This document shows, in pieces, positions 24,269 to 34,675 of a stretch of DNA of 64,000 bases. Numbering within the stretch: position 1 is the stretch's first letter; every line of letters begins with the position of its first letter. Source of the stretch: Rallus limicola (taxonomy: Eukaryota > Chordata > Aves > Gruiformes > Rallidae). The notes beneath the pieces are model-generated. The model searched no databases. It saw nothing but the letters and a program-made list of their open reading frames with translations, and was not told the DNA's origin. The stretch is from NCBI GenBank assembly GCA_022605955.1, contig JAKCOZ010000032.1, forward strand, positions 7,316,001-7,380,000. The letters run 5' to 3'. The translations under genes were made by a program, and so were the position numbers.

Positions 24269-24576
24269 AGAAGGAAGGGGAAAGAAAAAGGGGGGAAGGA
24301 AGGGGAAAGAAAAAGGGGGGAAGGAAGGGGAAAGAAAAAGGGAGAGAGGGAGGGAAGGAAAGGAGGGAGGAGGAAAGGGGTAAAAGGAGGTGGGGAAAAA
24401 AAGGAAAAATATTAAAAAGAGGATGGGAAAAAAGGAAGAAAGGGAAAAATAAGGAATAAAAGTGGAAAAAGGAAAAAAAGGCTAAGAGAAAAATAAAAAA
24501 GGGAAAAAGGATAAATAAATCAAAGGAAAAAGTAAAAAGGAGACATGAATAGGAAAAAAAGGAAGAGAGGGATACA
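24269..24576 (+). repeat. Polypurine tract with 25-bp tandem repeat
   Basis: 24269-24380 is 112 consecutive purines. Within it the 25-bp unit AAGGAAGGGGAAAGAAAAAG+GGGGG repeats 2.9 times at 24271-24342. A/G-rich sequence with few pyrimidines continues to about 24576. Long homopurine runs with mirror-like character can adopt triplex (H-DNA) structure. The Lys/Gly/Arg-rich open frames in all three forward frames here are artefacts of composition. Confidence 0.9.
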
Positions 24577-25024
24577 GTACCAAGGAGAGGCCAACATCCT
24601 CTTAAATACAGGGAACCAGAGGTTAACTCAGGAGATCAGAAGGGAGGACCAGAATGAAAAAAGCCCCAACTAAACAAACAAAAAAGGACAGTTTATTTCT
24701 ACTCACATATGCAAAATAAACACCCTTTTCTATATGCTCCTAAAAAGACAAATAAACCTATGCTCAGTGGTTGCCTGAGAGAAAGAAGGGTGGCTGTACC
24801 ACAGGGTTACTACAGCCATTAGCATTTTTGCCAGCTGATGAGAAAGCATTTCATACCTCAAGGTGTATGGTCAGCAGAACATAAACATTAACTTATCGCC
24901 TGCCTGATTTTCATCTTTCATTTCAATGTTCTGAATTATTAATCTCATCCTAGGCACTAGTTTAACTTTTTCCATTTTCTTTTTTTCCCCCCAGACTTTA
25001 TATAAGGTTAAGTCTTTACATAAT

Positions 25025-25660
25025 CTGAAGACGTTCGGGGCTGCGAAGCAGCCACCCTCCTGAGCGTACCTATGAATGGAGGCTACTGCAAGCGCAAAAT
25101 AAACTTGTACCCAGTGATGCAGGTCCCGTTCAGCACCAGCAGACCCGCAGAGACATTCCTGCAGGGACACACGCCGAGCGGGCTCTGCGGTGCCCTCAGG
25201 AAAATCCAGTGCTCTGGGAAGGCAGCGGGAAGCGGAACGCGGGGCAGCAGGCACACCCGCTCTCCCTGCAGAAGGCTGAGAGGCAGATGGAGGCAGCTGG
25301 CTGCTCAGAGGAGCTTCCCTTCAAACCTAGGGGTGTGTGCAGCACAGGCAGGCCCAGGCGGCTGGGACAGCCACGGCGTGCCCAGCACGCTGTGCTGCCT
25401 CTTCCACAGCAAGACTTGGGGTTTATGAGTAGCACAGGCATGCTCCTCTCCGATTTTGGAAGCGATCCCCTTGGATTTCGCAAATGCCTTTCGCAGAGCT
25501 ACCCTTGTGCATCTGACTAAAGGGGCTGGGGAAGTCAGTGCGGGGTCAGGAGCTGAGGAGGCAGTTTGCAGTCTGTGATCTTTACCTGTTGGCAGCTGTA
25601 CTACAGTCTGTGCTTTCGGGAGCACAGGCCGGGAAGAGCGCAGCCTTACGCTGTCAGAAC
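25025..25660. promoter_or_regulatory. Weak CpG-enriched segment
   Basis: By eye there are roughly 30 CpG dinucleotides in about 640 bp, against a CpG-poor background. It could be a small CpG island or promoter, or the GC-rich remains of an old retroelement. No TATA box, first exon or recognised element was found. Confidence 0.22.
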
Positions 25661-25929
25661 TTCTCAACATTTGGGGGGAGAAAAACGTTTACCCTACACT
25701 GTTTGAAAAGGTTTGAAAGTCTTTGGTGCTGAATGGGATTACCTTTTTATTTATTTGTCTATTTTAAAGATTAGCATGAGCCAAACTAAACATATACATT
25801 TCATTCCAGGGGAAAAACATATTACACACTTGGGGGGTGGAGGGGAACAAACAAACAAGCGTGTTTACCTTAACCCTGCAATTTGAAACAGCAAGCTTGA
25901 GAGGAGTGATTAGAAGCATGTGAAAGGGG

Positions 25930-26070
25930 AAGCGTGCCCTTTAAATACCAACTTCTAATTGCAGGGATGTGGATATGCAAATCTCATTATGCAGATTTAA
26001 GGATTAGGTATTTTATTAAAACTGCCTTGATGCAAACTGCACAATCAGTTCTTTTACTAAGTCAAATCAC
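25930..26070. promoter_or_regulatory. Possible conserved element with octamer
   Basis: TAATTG at 25956-25961, a perfect octamer ATGCAAAT at 25975-25982 and a near-octamer (TTATGCAGAT) a few bases on lie in repeat-free sequence. The close spacing of a homeodomain and a POU motif is suggestive of an enhancer. Conservation was not testable here. Confidence 0.25.
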
Positions 26071-26933
26071 CAATTCCCATTCAGGTATTTGTTAATAACA
26101 ACTGACAAACTATCAGAGAGTTACTGTTTCTGTAAGCACTGCAGCTCCACGGGACAGGTAAGAGGGAACCAACACCCCAGTGCTCAGCTCCAGCACACTT
26201 GTGGTATTATATTAATGCAGCCCACGGCAGGACTAAAAAAGAGCTTGATTTTAGTCTTAAGAGTTTTAAATGGCAAGTTATAATCCAATTAGATGAGATT
26301 TCCAATAATTCTGCAGTTCTTTCTAAACCTGACCATGCATCTTTACTGCTGTTAGTTACTGACTAAGATGAGAGCCTACGTCTAACAGGGGAGGAGAGCA
26401 GCCCAGTTGGTTTTGGCCAAACAGCAGCCACATCCTACACGGCAGTGAGTGTACCCGCACGCCTACACCCCTCTCCCTCTCTGCTTATCCCCAGAAGTCA
26501 CATAGTCACCTTTCACTGAGCTCACCACTCGTGCCTCAGCTCACAGAAAGGCAGCTGGGCTTCACTGGGCAGAGCAGCTGCATCTCCAGCTGCTGGTTTG
26601 TCCCAGTGCTCAGTCCAGCTCTGCTGCTGTGAATCTACCAGAATGTGTTTGTCGGATTTCTTCTGCTCTCATCAGCATCAAGTCTTTATCACACCTTCCT
26701 CATAAGATTAAGCTACCTTTTCATGTTTACTATTTCCTTCTCCAAAGACACTGATTCACAGGATGGTCCAAGCCCAGCAAAGGAGACACCATACCATTTC
26801 AGCCAATCTGTTACAGGACTAGATTGCTGATTTTGCCCAAAGCATCTGATCAGAATCCATCCATCATTTATCTTCCCCGACTACTGAGGTGCAGGAAATC
26901 TGTGCCAAGTTAAACAAACTGTTTCTGCAAACC

Positions 26934-26957
26934 ACCCCCCCCCACACACACACACAC
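26934..26957. repeat. C-run plus (CA)n microsatellite
   Basis: A run of cytosines is immediately followed by CA dinucleotides. It is a simple repeat. Confidence 0.85.
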
Positions 26958-27046
26958 TTGGCCACTGTGTCTGTCCATTTCCTTCATCTGAAAACCAAAT
27001 ACTTTCTCTCTATTGTTTCCTGAAATTCCTCCTTTTCTGGTTCCAG

Positions 27047-27141
27047 AACAAGACAAACTGCAGTTCTCTAGTGACAACATACTTCTCAAATATTTTCAGA
27101 CTACTGACAGCATTAGAAATTTTTGGATCTTAAGAAGAACA
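27047..27141 (+). CDS. Low-confidence exon candidate with strong splice sites
   Basis: A 95-bp interval lies between a strong acceptor (CCTCCTTTTCTGGTTCCAG ending at 27046) and a consensus donor (GTAAGT at 27142). Only one frame is open. It begins with two bases of a split codon, ends on a codon boundary, and encodes QDKLQFSSDNILLKYFQTTD followed by SIRNFWILRRT. The splice signals are better than average, but the peptide is not recognisable. It could be a cryptic exon or a non-coding RNA exon. Confidence 0.28.
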
Positions 27142-29034
27142 GTAAGTATAATGAAGTCCACAATAAAACCATGGACAGCACTAGAGTTAAGATATTAGAT
27201 GAGGATTTGAGCTTTCACTAAAATTTACATGTGTAGAACCTGTACCTGCCAGAAGAAATGTGCTCCTTGGTATCACAAGTAAGATGGCAGGGAACACAAA
27301 CTTACTCTTCATCATATTCAAAATTTGCATTTGTTGTGCCTGCCACAATTATTCAGGGCTGGCTTCTGAATTCTGAACATTTTCTCTTTGGCAATACTGA
27401 AAAATAATCAAACTGAAGAAATACCTCACACAAGACCAAGACTGACATGCATATTATAATGGAAAAAAAATATACAACAGCAAGAAAAAAGCTGGATTAT
27501 GCTTATTTCATGTTTGGAGGACAAAATCAGGATCATCTCAAGTCAATCTAAACCATTTTGCCTATCTCAGAAGAAAAGGTTTAAGATCTACCTTTCTAAA
27601 AGTTAAAACAAAAAGATTTCACAGACTGTTAAGCTTCATCTTCTGAACATCTTTTCCATAGCACTACACTAGTGATACTGAAATCCTCAACTTTCTCTTT
27701 CCCTGAATTAATTACTGGTCATATTTCAAGCATCCATGCATAGCCCTTGGAATCAAAGGTGCTTGATACAGTTCTACAAAAACTTACATGAACGATTCAT
27801 CTTTTCCGGTCAAACTCAATTTTGTACAGAGGAATTCATTCTTACTCTGTTATTTAACCATCACAGCCCACGTGAAAAGAGTGGAGGAAACCTGAAACAA
27901 GTCTTATTGTTGACTACTTTTGACAGCTTACCTACAGATGCAGCTACCATGCACATTTCTAAAGGGGGAAACTGTAGTAAGAGGAGTCACCGACGCTCGC
28001 GGTACAGCGTCGCCTCTTTGTACCACAGGAAGAAAGGATGATTAAGAGGAATGGAGAAGAGACCAGAATCAAGACTGGAAGCATGAAACACATACAAAGC
28101 CCATGCTTTACCTCTCAAGTTGCAAATCGTTAGTATTATATTAAGCAGCTGTAACCAAAGGGATGGCAGAAGAAAAACACCAGGTACAGCACTGAGACCC
28201 CCACCCTGGGAACTCACACACCCTTTCTAGAGTGTCAGAGCCTTTGGCTCAAGATTCACTGTGGACAAAGGACTAGGACAACGTCTATAGGGCTAGCTTT
28301 CACACTGGTTCCAGTCCAAGTCAAGAAAGGGAAAGCTGTATCTCTCTTTATCTTGAAATATTCAGAGACTTCCTGGCACAAAAAAGCAAGGGCATTTGCA
28401 AGCCTCCCTTCCTCCCATGGCTTCTGTTCCATTCCTGTAGCTACACGTGTGTCTGTGGCATGTGGCCTGGTGCAAAAGGAAGGTGGTCTTGTCCCCCATG
28501 GGCACCAGCAGCTACAAAGAGAGTGGTGTATGGGAACAAAATGGAATACCCTTTAAGATTGTAGGAATTTCAAGGCTAAGGTAGAACAGGACAGGCTTCT
28601 GCAAGGCAATCATTATCTGGAGGTTTTAGTACACTCCTTCCACCCATACCTGAGGAGAGGAAGAGTTCGCCTTTTTACGGTCCTTCTCTTATCTCAGCAG
28701 CATCAAAATAAAAATAACTGGAAATTACAGATGCCAGGGCAGGAGTGGAAAATCACTCTGACTAGGTCAGAATGCCAAGCCATCAGTACCTCTGAAATAA
28801 CATGCTAGAGTTTATAAGTTAAAATACCTCAGCCAAGAAAAAACCTCAACCAACAACCCTGCTTATCTCACGGTTTATTTTTACTGACCAAATTCCTTCT
28901 GGAATCCTACACAGGGCAGAAAGTGTCCTGTAAATTACTGCAGCACCAAAGAAGTCAGTTCATATTGATAGGACGTATCATCTTCACATACATCTGAGCG
29001 CAGCGCTTGGCCCAGTAAGTTTGCATCCTGCTCC
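27142..29034. other. Unique non-coding sequence
   Basis: No exon or transposon is recognised. A small perfect inverted repeat (GACGCT ... AGCGTC, 27991-28010) falls in an otherwise CpG-poor stretch. A 101-codon frame over it looks random. Confidence 0.4.
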
Positions 29035-29437
29035 TTAAAAGGACACGTGGCTGCCAGAGGTCTGCTCGGGCTTATGTTGGCTTCCACAATCTTCCAGCAA
29101 GATGGCCTGTTTGAATCCAGGCAGCAGAAGACAACATTGCTGCTCTGCTCCTGCTCCTGTCGGTGACACTCGGGTCCCTCTGAGACAGAGCTCCCCCTCC
29201 ACAGTGACAGAGATTTTGTTTGGAAAGGTGTGGGCAGGCTGCACAGGGATAAAGACAGGGTCTGCAGTAAGATCTGAAGCATTAAATGCACTTAGTGGTT
29301 CACTGGCTACCTTCACTGCAACAAAGATGGGTCTGATGGAGAAAAATCCTAGAGCGTGGTTCTGCTCCATATCAAACCGTGAGCTTCCCGTGGAAGGCTT
29401 TTTCTGTGCCTCACATAAGCCACAGCAACACAGGCAC
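29035..29437 (-). CDS. Minus-strand protein-like open frame, possible exon or pseudogene
   Basis: On the minus strand, a pyrimidine-rich acceptor (CTCTTGCTTCATCAG) ends just before 29437. From there a frame stays open for about 134 codons to a TAA at 29035-29037. It begins cysteine-rich (CLCCCGLCEAQKKP) and continues FDMEQNHALGFFSIRPIFVA, then VKVASEPLSAFNASDL, then TADPVFIPVQPAHTFPNKIS. This is a plausible extracellular/beta-rich composition with one N-glycosylation sequon (NAS). A second minus-strand frame overlaps its end and continues to 28935 (ending DTSYQYELTSLVLQ), as expected if a frameshift broke a longer coding sequence. It could be a real exon, a decayed gene, or chance. No family was recognised. 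Confidence 0.3.
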
Positions 29438-30703
29438 CTGATGAAGCAAGAGGCAGCTCTCCCTGGCCCAGGGCCAGGGTTTGCTCACAGCAGCTCATGC
29501 CCAAGAGTGGCCAGGGTCAGCAGTTTCACACAGCTCCCCTTTCTCCCCAAGCTTCAGACTGGTGGACAACAACCATGTTGTTGACATACCTCAAATCTAA
29601 ATTCCTACCCAAACTGATTATGATATTCTCCCTTCACTGCCCTTGCATGCGGCTGAATTAAGACACCGGGGTAACAAATGGGCTACCCTGATTAGCTGTG
29701 ATGTATCTTCCCCTTCTAGAGCCTACGTCAGACTAATTTTCATGTGGAAGTCATACTGTCACTAGATTTCACTGCCATTAAGAATCAGTTAAACATTCAT
29801 TAATAGGCATTTAAACTTTTACTAGGACATGTTTAGTGAAAAATTCTCCATTGGCAGAATTGTAATTGGCTTTCTAAATTTCAGATCCTCTAAAAATTGT
29901 CTTTTCTATCTGCATGCCCCATTGCTCCACCACTTCAATGTAGGGTTCATTTGGTAACCATGTACGGACAGACAGACAACTCATCTATTTCTTCTGACAC
30001 TTAGTTTTAAATTCCCATTTAATGTGATCACTTCCTAACAGAATCAAGAATTTAGCAGGAGGGAAAAAAATTAAATGGAGGCATTTATCAGCCTTAAAAG
30101 AAGCACAGGAAAAGATTGTTAATATTCAGAAACTCACTGACATTCCAATAGAAATAGTAATTTCCAAGCACTCTCTCCAGGAGTGAAAACATAATGGAAA
30201 ATTTAAGTCTGCTGTTCCCTGCTTCTTGCTACTGTATCTCCTCATTTAAAAAAAAATCAATACAGGCTATTAATCATTTCACCCCATGTCCAAAGACTGT
30301 GAACGCCTTAAAAGGTGAGCTGTAAAGGTCTGAGAGGAGAAAGAGGGAAAAAAAAAACAGAAAGAAAGAAAAAAGTAACATTGCCATATAAATACACGAT
30401 AATTAGGAGACAGACATTTCAAACTGATGTTTAAATTATACACTGTCTCTCACCTCCTTCTTACAGATCTCAACCTCCTCACTCAGTTGAAACACACAGC
30501 CACACACCAGGGTGATTATTTCTCTAGCCTTGCTGACCAGCCCAGGAGTAAAGAGAAGGATGGCAGGATTTCATTCAATAATCTGGAGCTCTTCCTTATC
30601 CTTCACATCTTTAGTTTTTCCCTCTGCTTTTCTATATAGGAAATAAAAATAAACAGACTCATAAGACATTGAATAAAGTCAGCTTCCTTTCACCTTCTTG
30701 CAG
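29438..30703. other. Unique non-coding sequence
   Basis: No gene is recognised. A good pyrimidine-rich acceptor ending CTTACAG at about 30465 is followed by an open frame that stops near 30639, with AATAAA just after it (about 30642). It might be a terminal exon of a non-coding transcript, but nothing else supports it. Confidence 0.35.
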
Positions 30704-30774
30704 GCTCCTTTCTCCAGCCTCCCTGGACTCAAGATGCTCATTTTGGCAACTGAGTGCCCACTGGTACATCTCAG
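30704..30774 (+). CDS. Low-confidence 71-bp exon candidate
   Basis: It is bounded by a strong acceptor (CCTTTCACCTTCTTGCAG ending at 30703) and a strong donor (GTGAGT at 30775). Two frames are open. In the frame that starts on a codon boundary, matching the end phase of the candidate at 27047-27141, it reads APFSSLPGLKMLILATECPL and then VHL. An in-frame ATG in fair context is present. It could equally be a non-coding RNA exon. The peptide alone is not convincing. Confidence 0.22.
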
Positions 30775-33166
30775 GTGAGTGCAAAGCTCACTGGAAGCGG
30801 AGCCAGATCTGAGCAGATCCACAGGAAAGGTAGGTTGTACCAGCTCCACTGACCACATCGATTATATATCCATTTCAGACCACAGGGATATTTTCCTTAC
30901 AAACATCAATAATTAGAAATTGATTTCATGCTAATCCTGCCAGCCATCTGTCAGCCTGTAAATGCGTGGCCATACAAACACTAACACAGACCTTGCAGGT
31001 TAAGACAAGGGATTTCACTTCCAGATTTTTCACCCCCAGTTAAGACCAGGTGACAGATACCACTGCCAAGGGAAGCATCACAGACCTCCCAGCAAATTCT
31101 TTACAAGTGTTTTTAGGGAAGGGCAGTATTCTCTGAAACTGCAACCAGCTCAACAAGAAGCCTTAAAATACCTAGATTTCTAGATGCTGACCTTTCCTCA
31201 TTTTCAACCCAAAGCCTACTTAATGCCAATGGGAATGAAGAGCCCACAGCACCGAAAAGGCGACTTGCATATTCACAGACACATCGTGACCTCATCACAG
31301 TAGCATCTTTAATTTAATGCCGCCTTCACTTCTCCTGTAATGCCAGCAAATTAAAGCCTTCACATTTTAAACAGTTATTGATTTGTCTGATTTATGAATA
31401 AAAAGCAAGCTAAGTAGTGGAGATGTTATTTGGGCTGACTGAATTTGGGCTTCGACTGGAAATGCTTCTTTCTAGGACAGGCAAAGCCTGCCCTCTAGAG
31501 CATTGCTGTCCCTCCTTGGGAGGAACCCGTGGGCAGTAGCTCACTGACGCTCGGCATTTAGCAAGAAAAAGTGAATTTGTGGGATTGCTTTAGTATTCCT
31601 GCAGATGAATTCGATGCGACAGATTATTCAGTTAGAAGAATGTGAGCCTTTGAGCTAGGAACAAGTTCTCGGGTTCAGGGTAACGAATTCCTAGCTGCAT
31701 GAGCAGGAGCATCCGAACGTGATGCTTTAGTACCAGCAGAAGAACAAAAGGAACCGCCTCCCTGAGACACACCAAAGCCTCTGCCGACCTGCCACCACTC
31801 TCCAGCAGCCAGATGTATGAAAAGAAGGCATACAATTCCCAGACTCAAAACCATTACACGTTCCCAGCTGAACGCCGCTGGCACAAAGCCCCCGTGGCAG
31901 CGCTTGCTGCAACACTCGCCTGCACTGCAACTGCACGTAACAGCGGCACGCAGTCCCACCAGGAGCTCCTGGCTGCCCTGGAGAAGCGTTTGCCCTGTGC
32001 TGGCAGAGCAAACTTGGGGTGCTCCCCCCAGCCTGCACCCAAGCAAACCTGACAAAGCATGCGGGGAGGGAGGGACAGGCAGGAGCAAAGGGATCCTTGC
32101 TATCTCCTGCCACCCTTGCACCCTCCTTTATCAGAGTAGCAAATTCGCTAAGTATGCACGTTCACAGCAACACGTGGGGCACAGTGGCAGGCAGAGAAAC
32201 ATTCAACCCTTTCATCACAGGCAGAATTATGGGGTACCTGCTTGGAGAAAGCTCGGTCTGACCCAGGAACATATCATAGGAAACAACAGCACACAGATGA
32301 AAGTCGTTGGCTGAGCTCATGTTGTCTTTGAGGTCATTTCAGACACCCTTTGGGGGATTCAAGCAGAATACCAAAAAGCACAGGGTACTTTTTAACCCTG
32401 AAGTACTTGACAAACAATGACAGGCTGGACTCTCAAGTCACTTTAGAAAAATATATTAAATTTGTCAGCAGAAACCTCCTGGCCATGGCTCAAGCTACAC
32501 ACTCTTCCTGCACCTGTCCACTTCTACGTTTCCCCAGACCTCTCAGGCAGCAGCACTGGAAGACACACCAGGAACATGGCAAAAGAGGAGCGAGACTATT
32601 TTTTCCCCCCTGAAAGACTCATATTAGTTGGTCTTAGAATTTTAACACTCCACCACAAAGCGCATGTTAAAAACTTGGGGTATCTTTATACAACAGCATG
32701 AAATCTTAAGCTTTGATCTGGGATGACCAACACAGGAGGGGGAAGCAGAAACCAGAGTGCCACCCAAGGTGACGGACTGACTTTCTCTGCCTGGATTTGG
32801 TTCGTCACTCTCACCTAGCTGGCTTGCAGAGCAGGGATCTAAGCTACAGGCTGGCGTGGGAGGGAGTTTGGGATTTGGGGTTTCCTTACAGATAGCCTGC
32901 AGTTTGTAGAGATCTGTCAGACCAGGGAAAGAGCAAGTATTTGGCAGAAGATGGAGGAGAGGTATTTGTGGTAAATGACAGTGAAGGTTCCGGGCTGGGC
33001 AGACAGATGGAGGCTTACATCAGTGAGAATAGGCAGAAAATGAGAGCATCTTAGTGGCATATTTAATTTCCGTATGCTTGTTCTTCTAGGCAACAACCTG
33101 AGCAGCTGCATTCATTTCATGCACAGACATCTCTGAGGATCCTCTCATATATGGAAATCACTGAAA

Positions 33167-33211
33167 TCACAAATGAAATACATCTGTCTCCCTGATGCAC
33201 TGCAAGAGCCT
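33167..33211 (+). repeat. 45-bp dispersed repeat, copy 1
   Basis: It matches 34586-34630 at about 42 of 45 positions. The shared core is CCTGATGCACTGCAAGAGCC. The flanks on both sides are unrelated, so this is a short transposed or duplicated segment rather than part of a long duplication. Confidence 0.85.
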
Positions 33212-34328
33212 TTTCACTAGGCACATCTACACAGTGCAGCGGGCTCAAAAAAACCCCAAAAACAACAATGCACGGAAAAAAATGCTCGATTGTTCCTCCA
33301 AGCCTCTTAGGAACCCTGACCTTGTTACTGCCACTTCAAAAGGAAATGTAGGTAAACCACTCTGGGGTGGATGGAGCCCTGACCTGATGGGAGGAGGGTA
33401 GTACAGCCACAGGAGCCAAGCGTGGCATGGGAAAGTATGTGTCTGCTGGCAAGCTGTTAGAGAGAGCTGAATGTCCCCTACCAGTGAATGTATTACTGAA
33501 ACCTGCCCCAAATGCCACCATCACTTCCTCACGAAGGCACAAGGAATTAAGAAAACCCTCTCTTCCAGAGAGGCGTTCAGTGGGCAGCACGATTGGCACA
33601 ACCCCCTTTGCTGCCACCAGGAACCAGATCAGTGGAAGGAGCACGCCACCAAGAGCCAGCTCCTCCTGCTCGCATGTGCCTTGCACTAAAGCCCAGGCAG
33701 AACGCAGTGCCAGGCAATCCAGAAGCAAACTACTCTCCTTTTTACTGTACTTGGACAGATAGTAGTATTAGCTATTTTAGTTTTATTCCTTGTAACAATT
33801 TTTGTGTCTATTTTGGGAGCTGGAAAATTTCAACTGCATTAATATGCTTTAGTCCCAAGTCTCATCAGAAAATGTTTGTGTTCCTCAGACAGAATATGAA
33901 TCATTGTAATGGACTAACTTAGCTTCCCTTTCTACATAACAACGTGAGATGCATGAAGTACCAACAGGCTGAAATGCATACTTGATTTACGTCTGGGCAC
34001 AAAGGGAATGGCGCGTGCAAAGTCTCTGCCTTCATTAAAGTGCCTCTGCACTTCTGTGAGCTGATGGCATTTCCCTGGCTGCTGAAAAGGCCACCTTGTA
34101 AGAAACAATGATGCTGGACTCTGAAGATCTGAACCGTAAGATGCAGTGACATGAAAACAAAGACATATTGTGTTTACCTAATCCTTGCACTTCCCACCCT
34201 ACTTAGATTTGGAAATGGGACATGCAATAGCAGAGGAGGGCAGTTCTGCAGAAGTAAATGTGCATTCGGTTTCATGGTTTACTGAGCAAGGCCTAGTCTT
34301 CCTAATGTTGTGATTAAAAAAAAAAAGA

Positions 34329-34362
34329 AGTAAAAATCCCTTTTTAGTAAAAATCCCTTTTT
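34329..34362. repeat. 17-bp tandem repeat, 2 copies
   Basis: The 17-base unit AGTAAAAATCCCTTTTT occurs twice in tandem directly after an A-rich run. It is a simple slippage-type duplication. Confidence 0.85.
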
Positions 34363-34585
34363 GCTTAACATGGTTCTGTTTAAAGACACTACCAGGCTAA
34401 TAGCTCTAGGGCATTTCCAAAAATGCTCACAATGTGAGCTGGTAGAGTAGCAGAGTGATGAAACCTGAGCCTGTCTTGAGGGGATAGTTTCAGATCACCT
34501 GCCACTTCTAATTTAGCTGCTGAACATTTTACATCCTGTTGTGCTACTTGAAGGGTTAAACGCAGTGCCATGAAAAGAAAGACCA

Positions 34586-34630
34586 TCACAAATGAAAGAG
34601 ATCTGTCCCCCTGATGCACTGCAAGAGCCT
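34586..34630 (+). repeat. 45-bp dispersed repeat, copy 2
   Basis: This is the partner of the copy at 33167-33211, in the same orientation, 1,419 bp downstream. It runs directly into a 24-bp tandem repeat at 34628-34675. Confidence 0.85.
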
Positions 34631-34675
34631 AGACGAAACCGCTAAGAAAGACCTAGATGAAACTGCTAAGAAAAG
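34628..34675. repeat. 24-bp tandem repeat, 2 copies
   Basis: Two 24-bp units of the form CCTAGAYGAAACYGCTAAGA+AARN (the second base of variation is C/T) occur in tandem at 34628-34651 and 34652-34675. They abut copy 2 of the 45-bp dispersed repeat. Confidence 0.85.

Larger units (their letters stand above)
24577..27046. other. Unique DNA with a CpG-enriched segment
   Basis: 25025-25660 has visibly more CpG and GC than its surroundings (for example CGCCGAGCGGG, AGCGGGAAGCGGAACGCGGG). It carries overlapping GC-driven frames on both strands but no recognisable exon. 25930-26070 is listed as a possible conserved element. A C-run plus (CA)n microsatellite is at 26934-26957. Confidence 0.4.

Noticed and set aside
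24169..24459. Lys/Gly/Arg-rich proteins in three forward frames
   Set aside because: Translation of a purine tandem repeat; the same residues appear in every frame.
27991..28010. GACGCT/AGCGTC inverted repeat as a terminator or hairpin RNA
   Set aside because: A 6-bp stem with an 8-base loop is too short to support a structured RNA call.
31675..32314. Overlapping 128-165 codon frames on both strands
   Set aside because: They coincide with a local GC rise that removes stop codons on both strands; no protein-like pattern in any frame.
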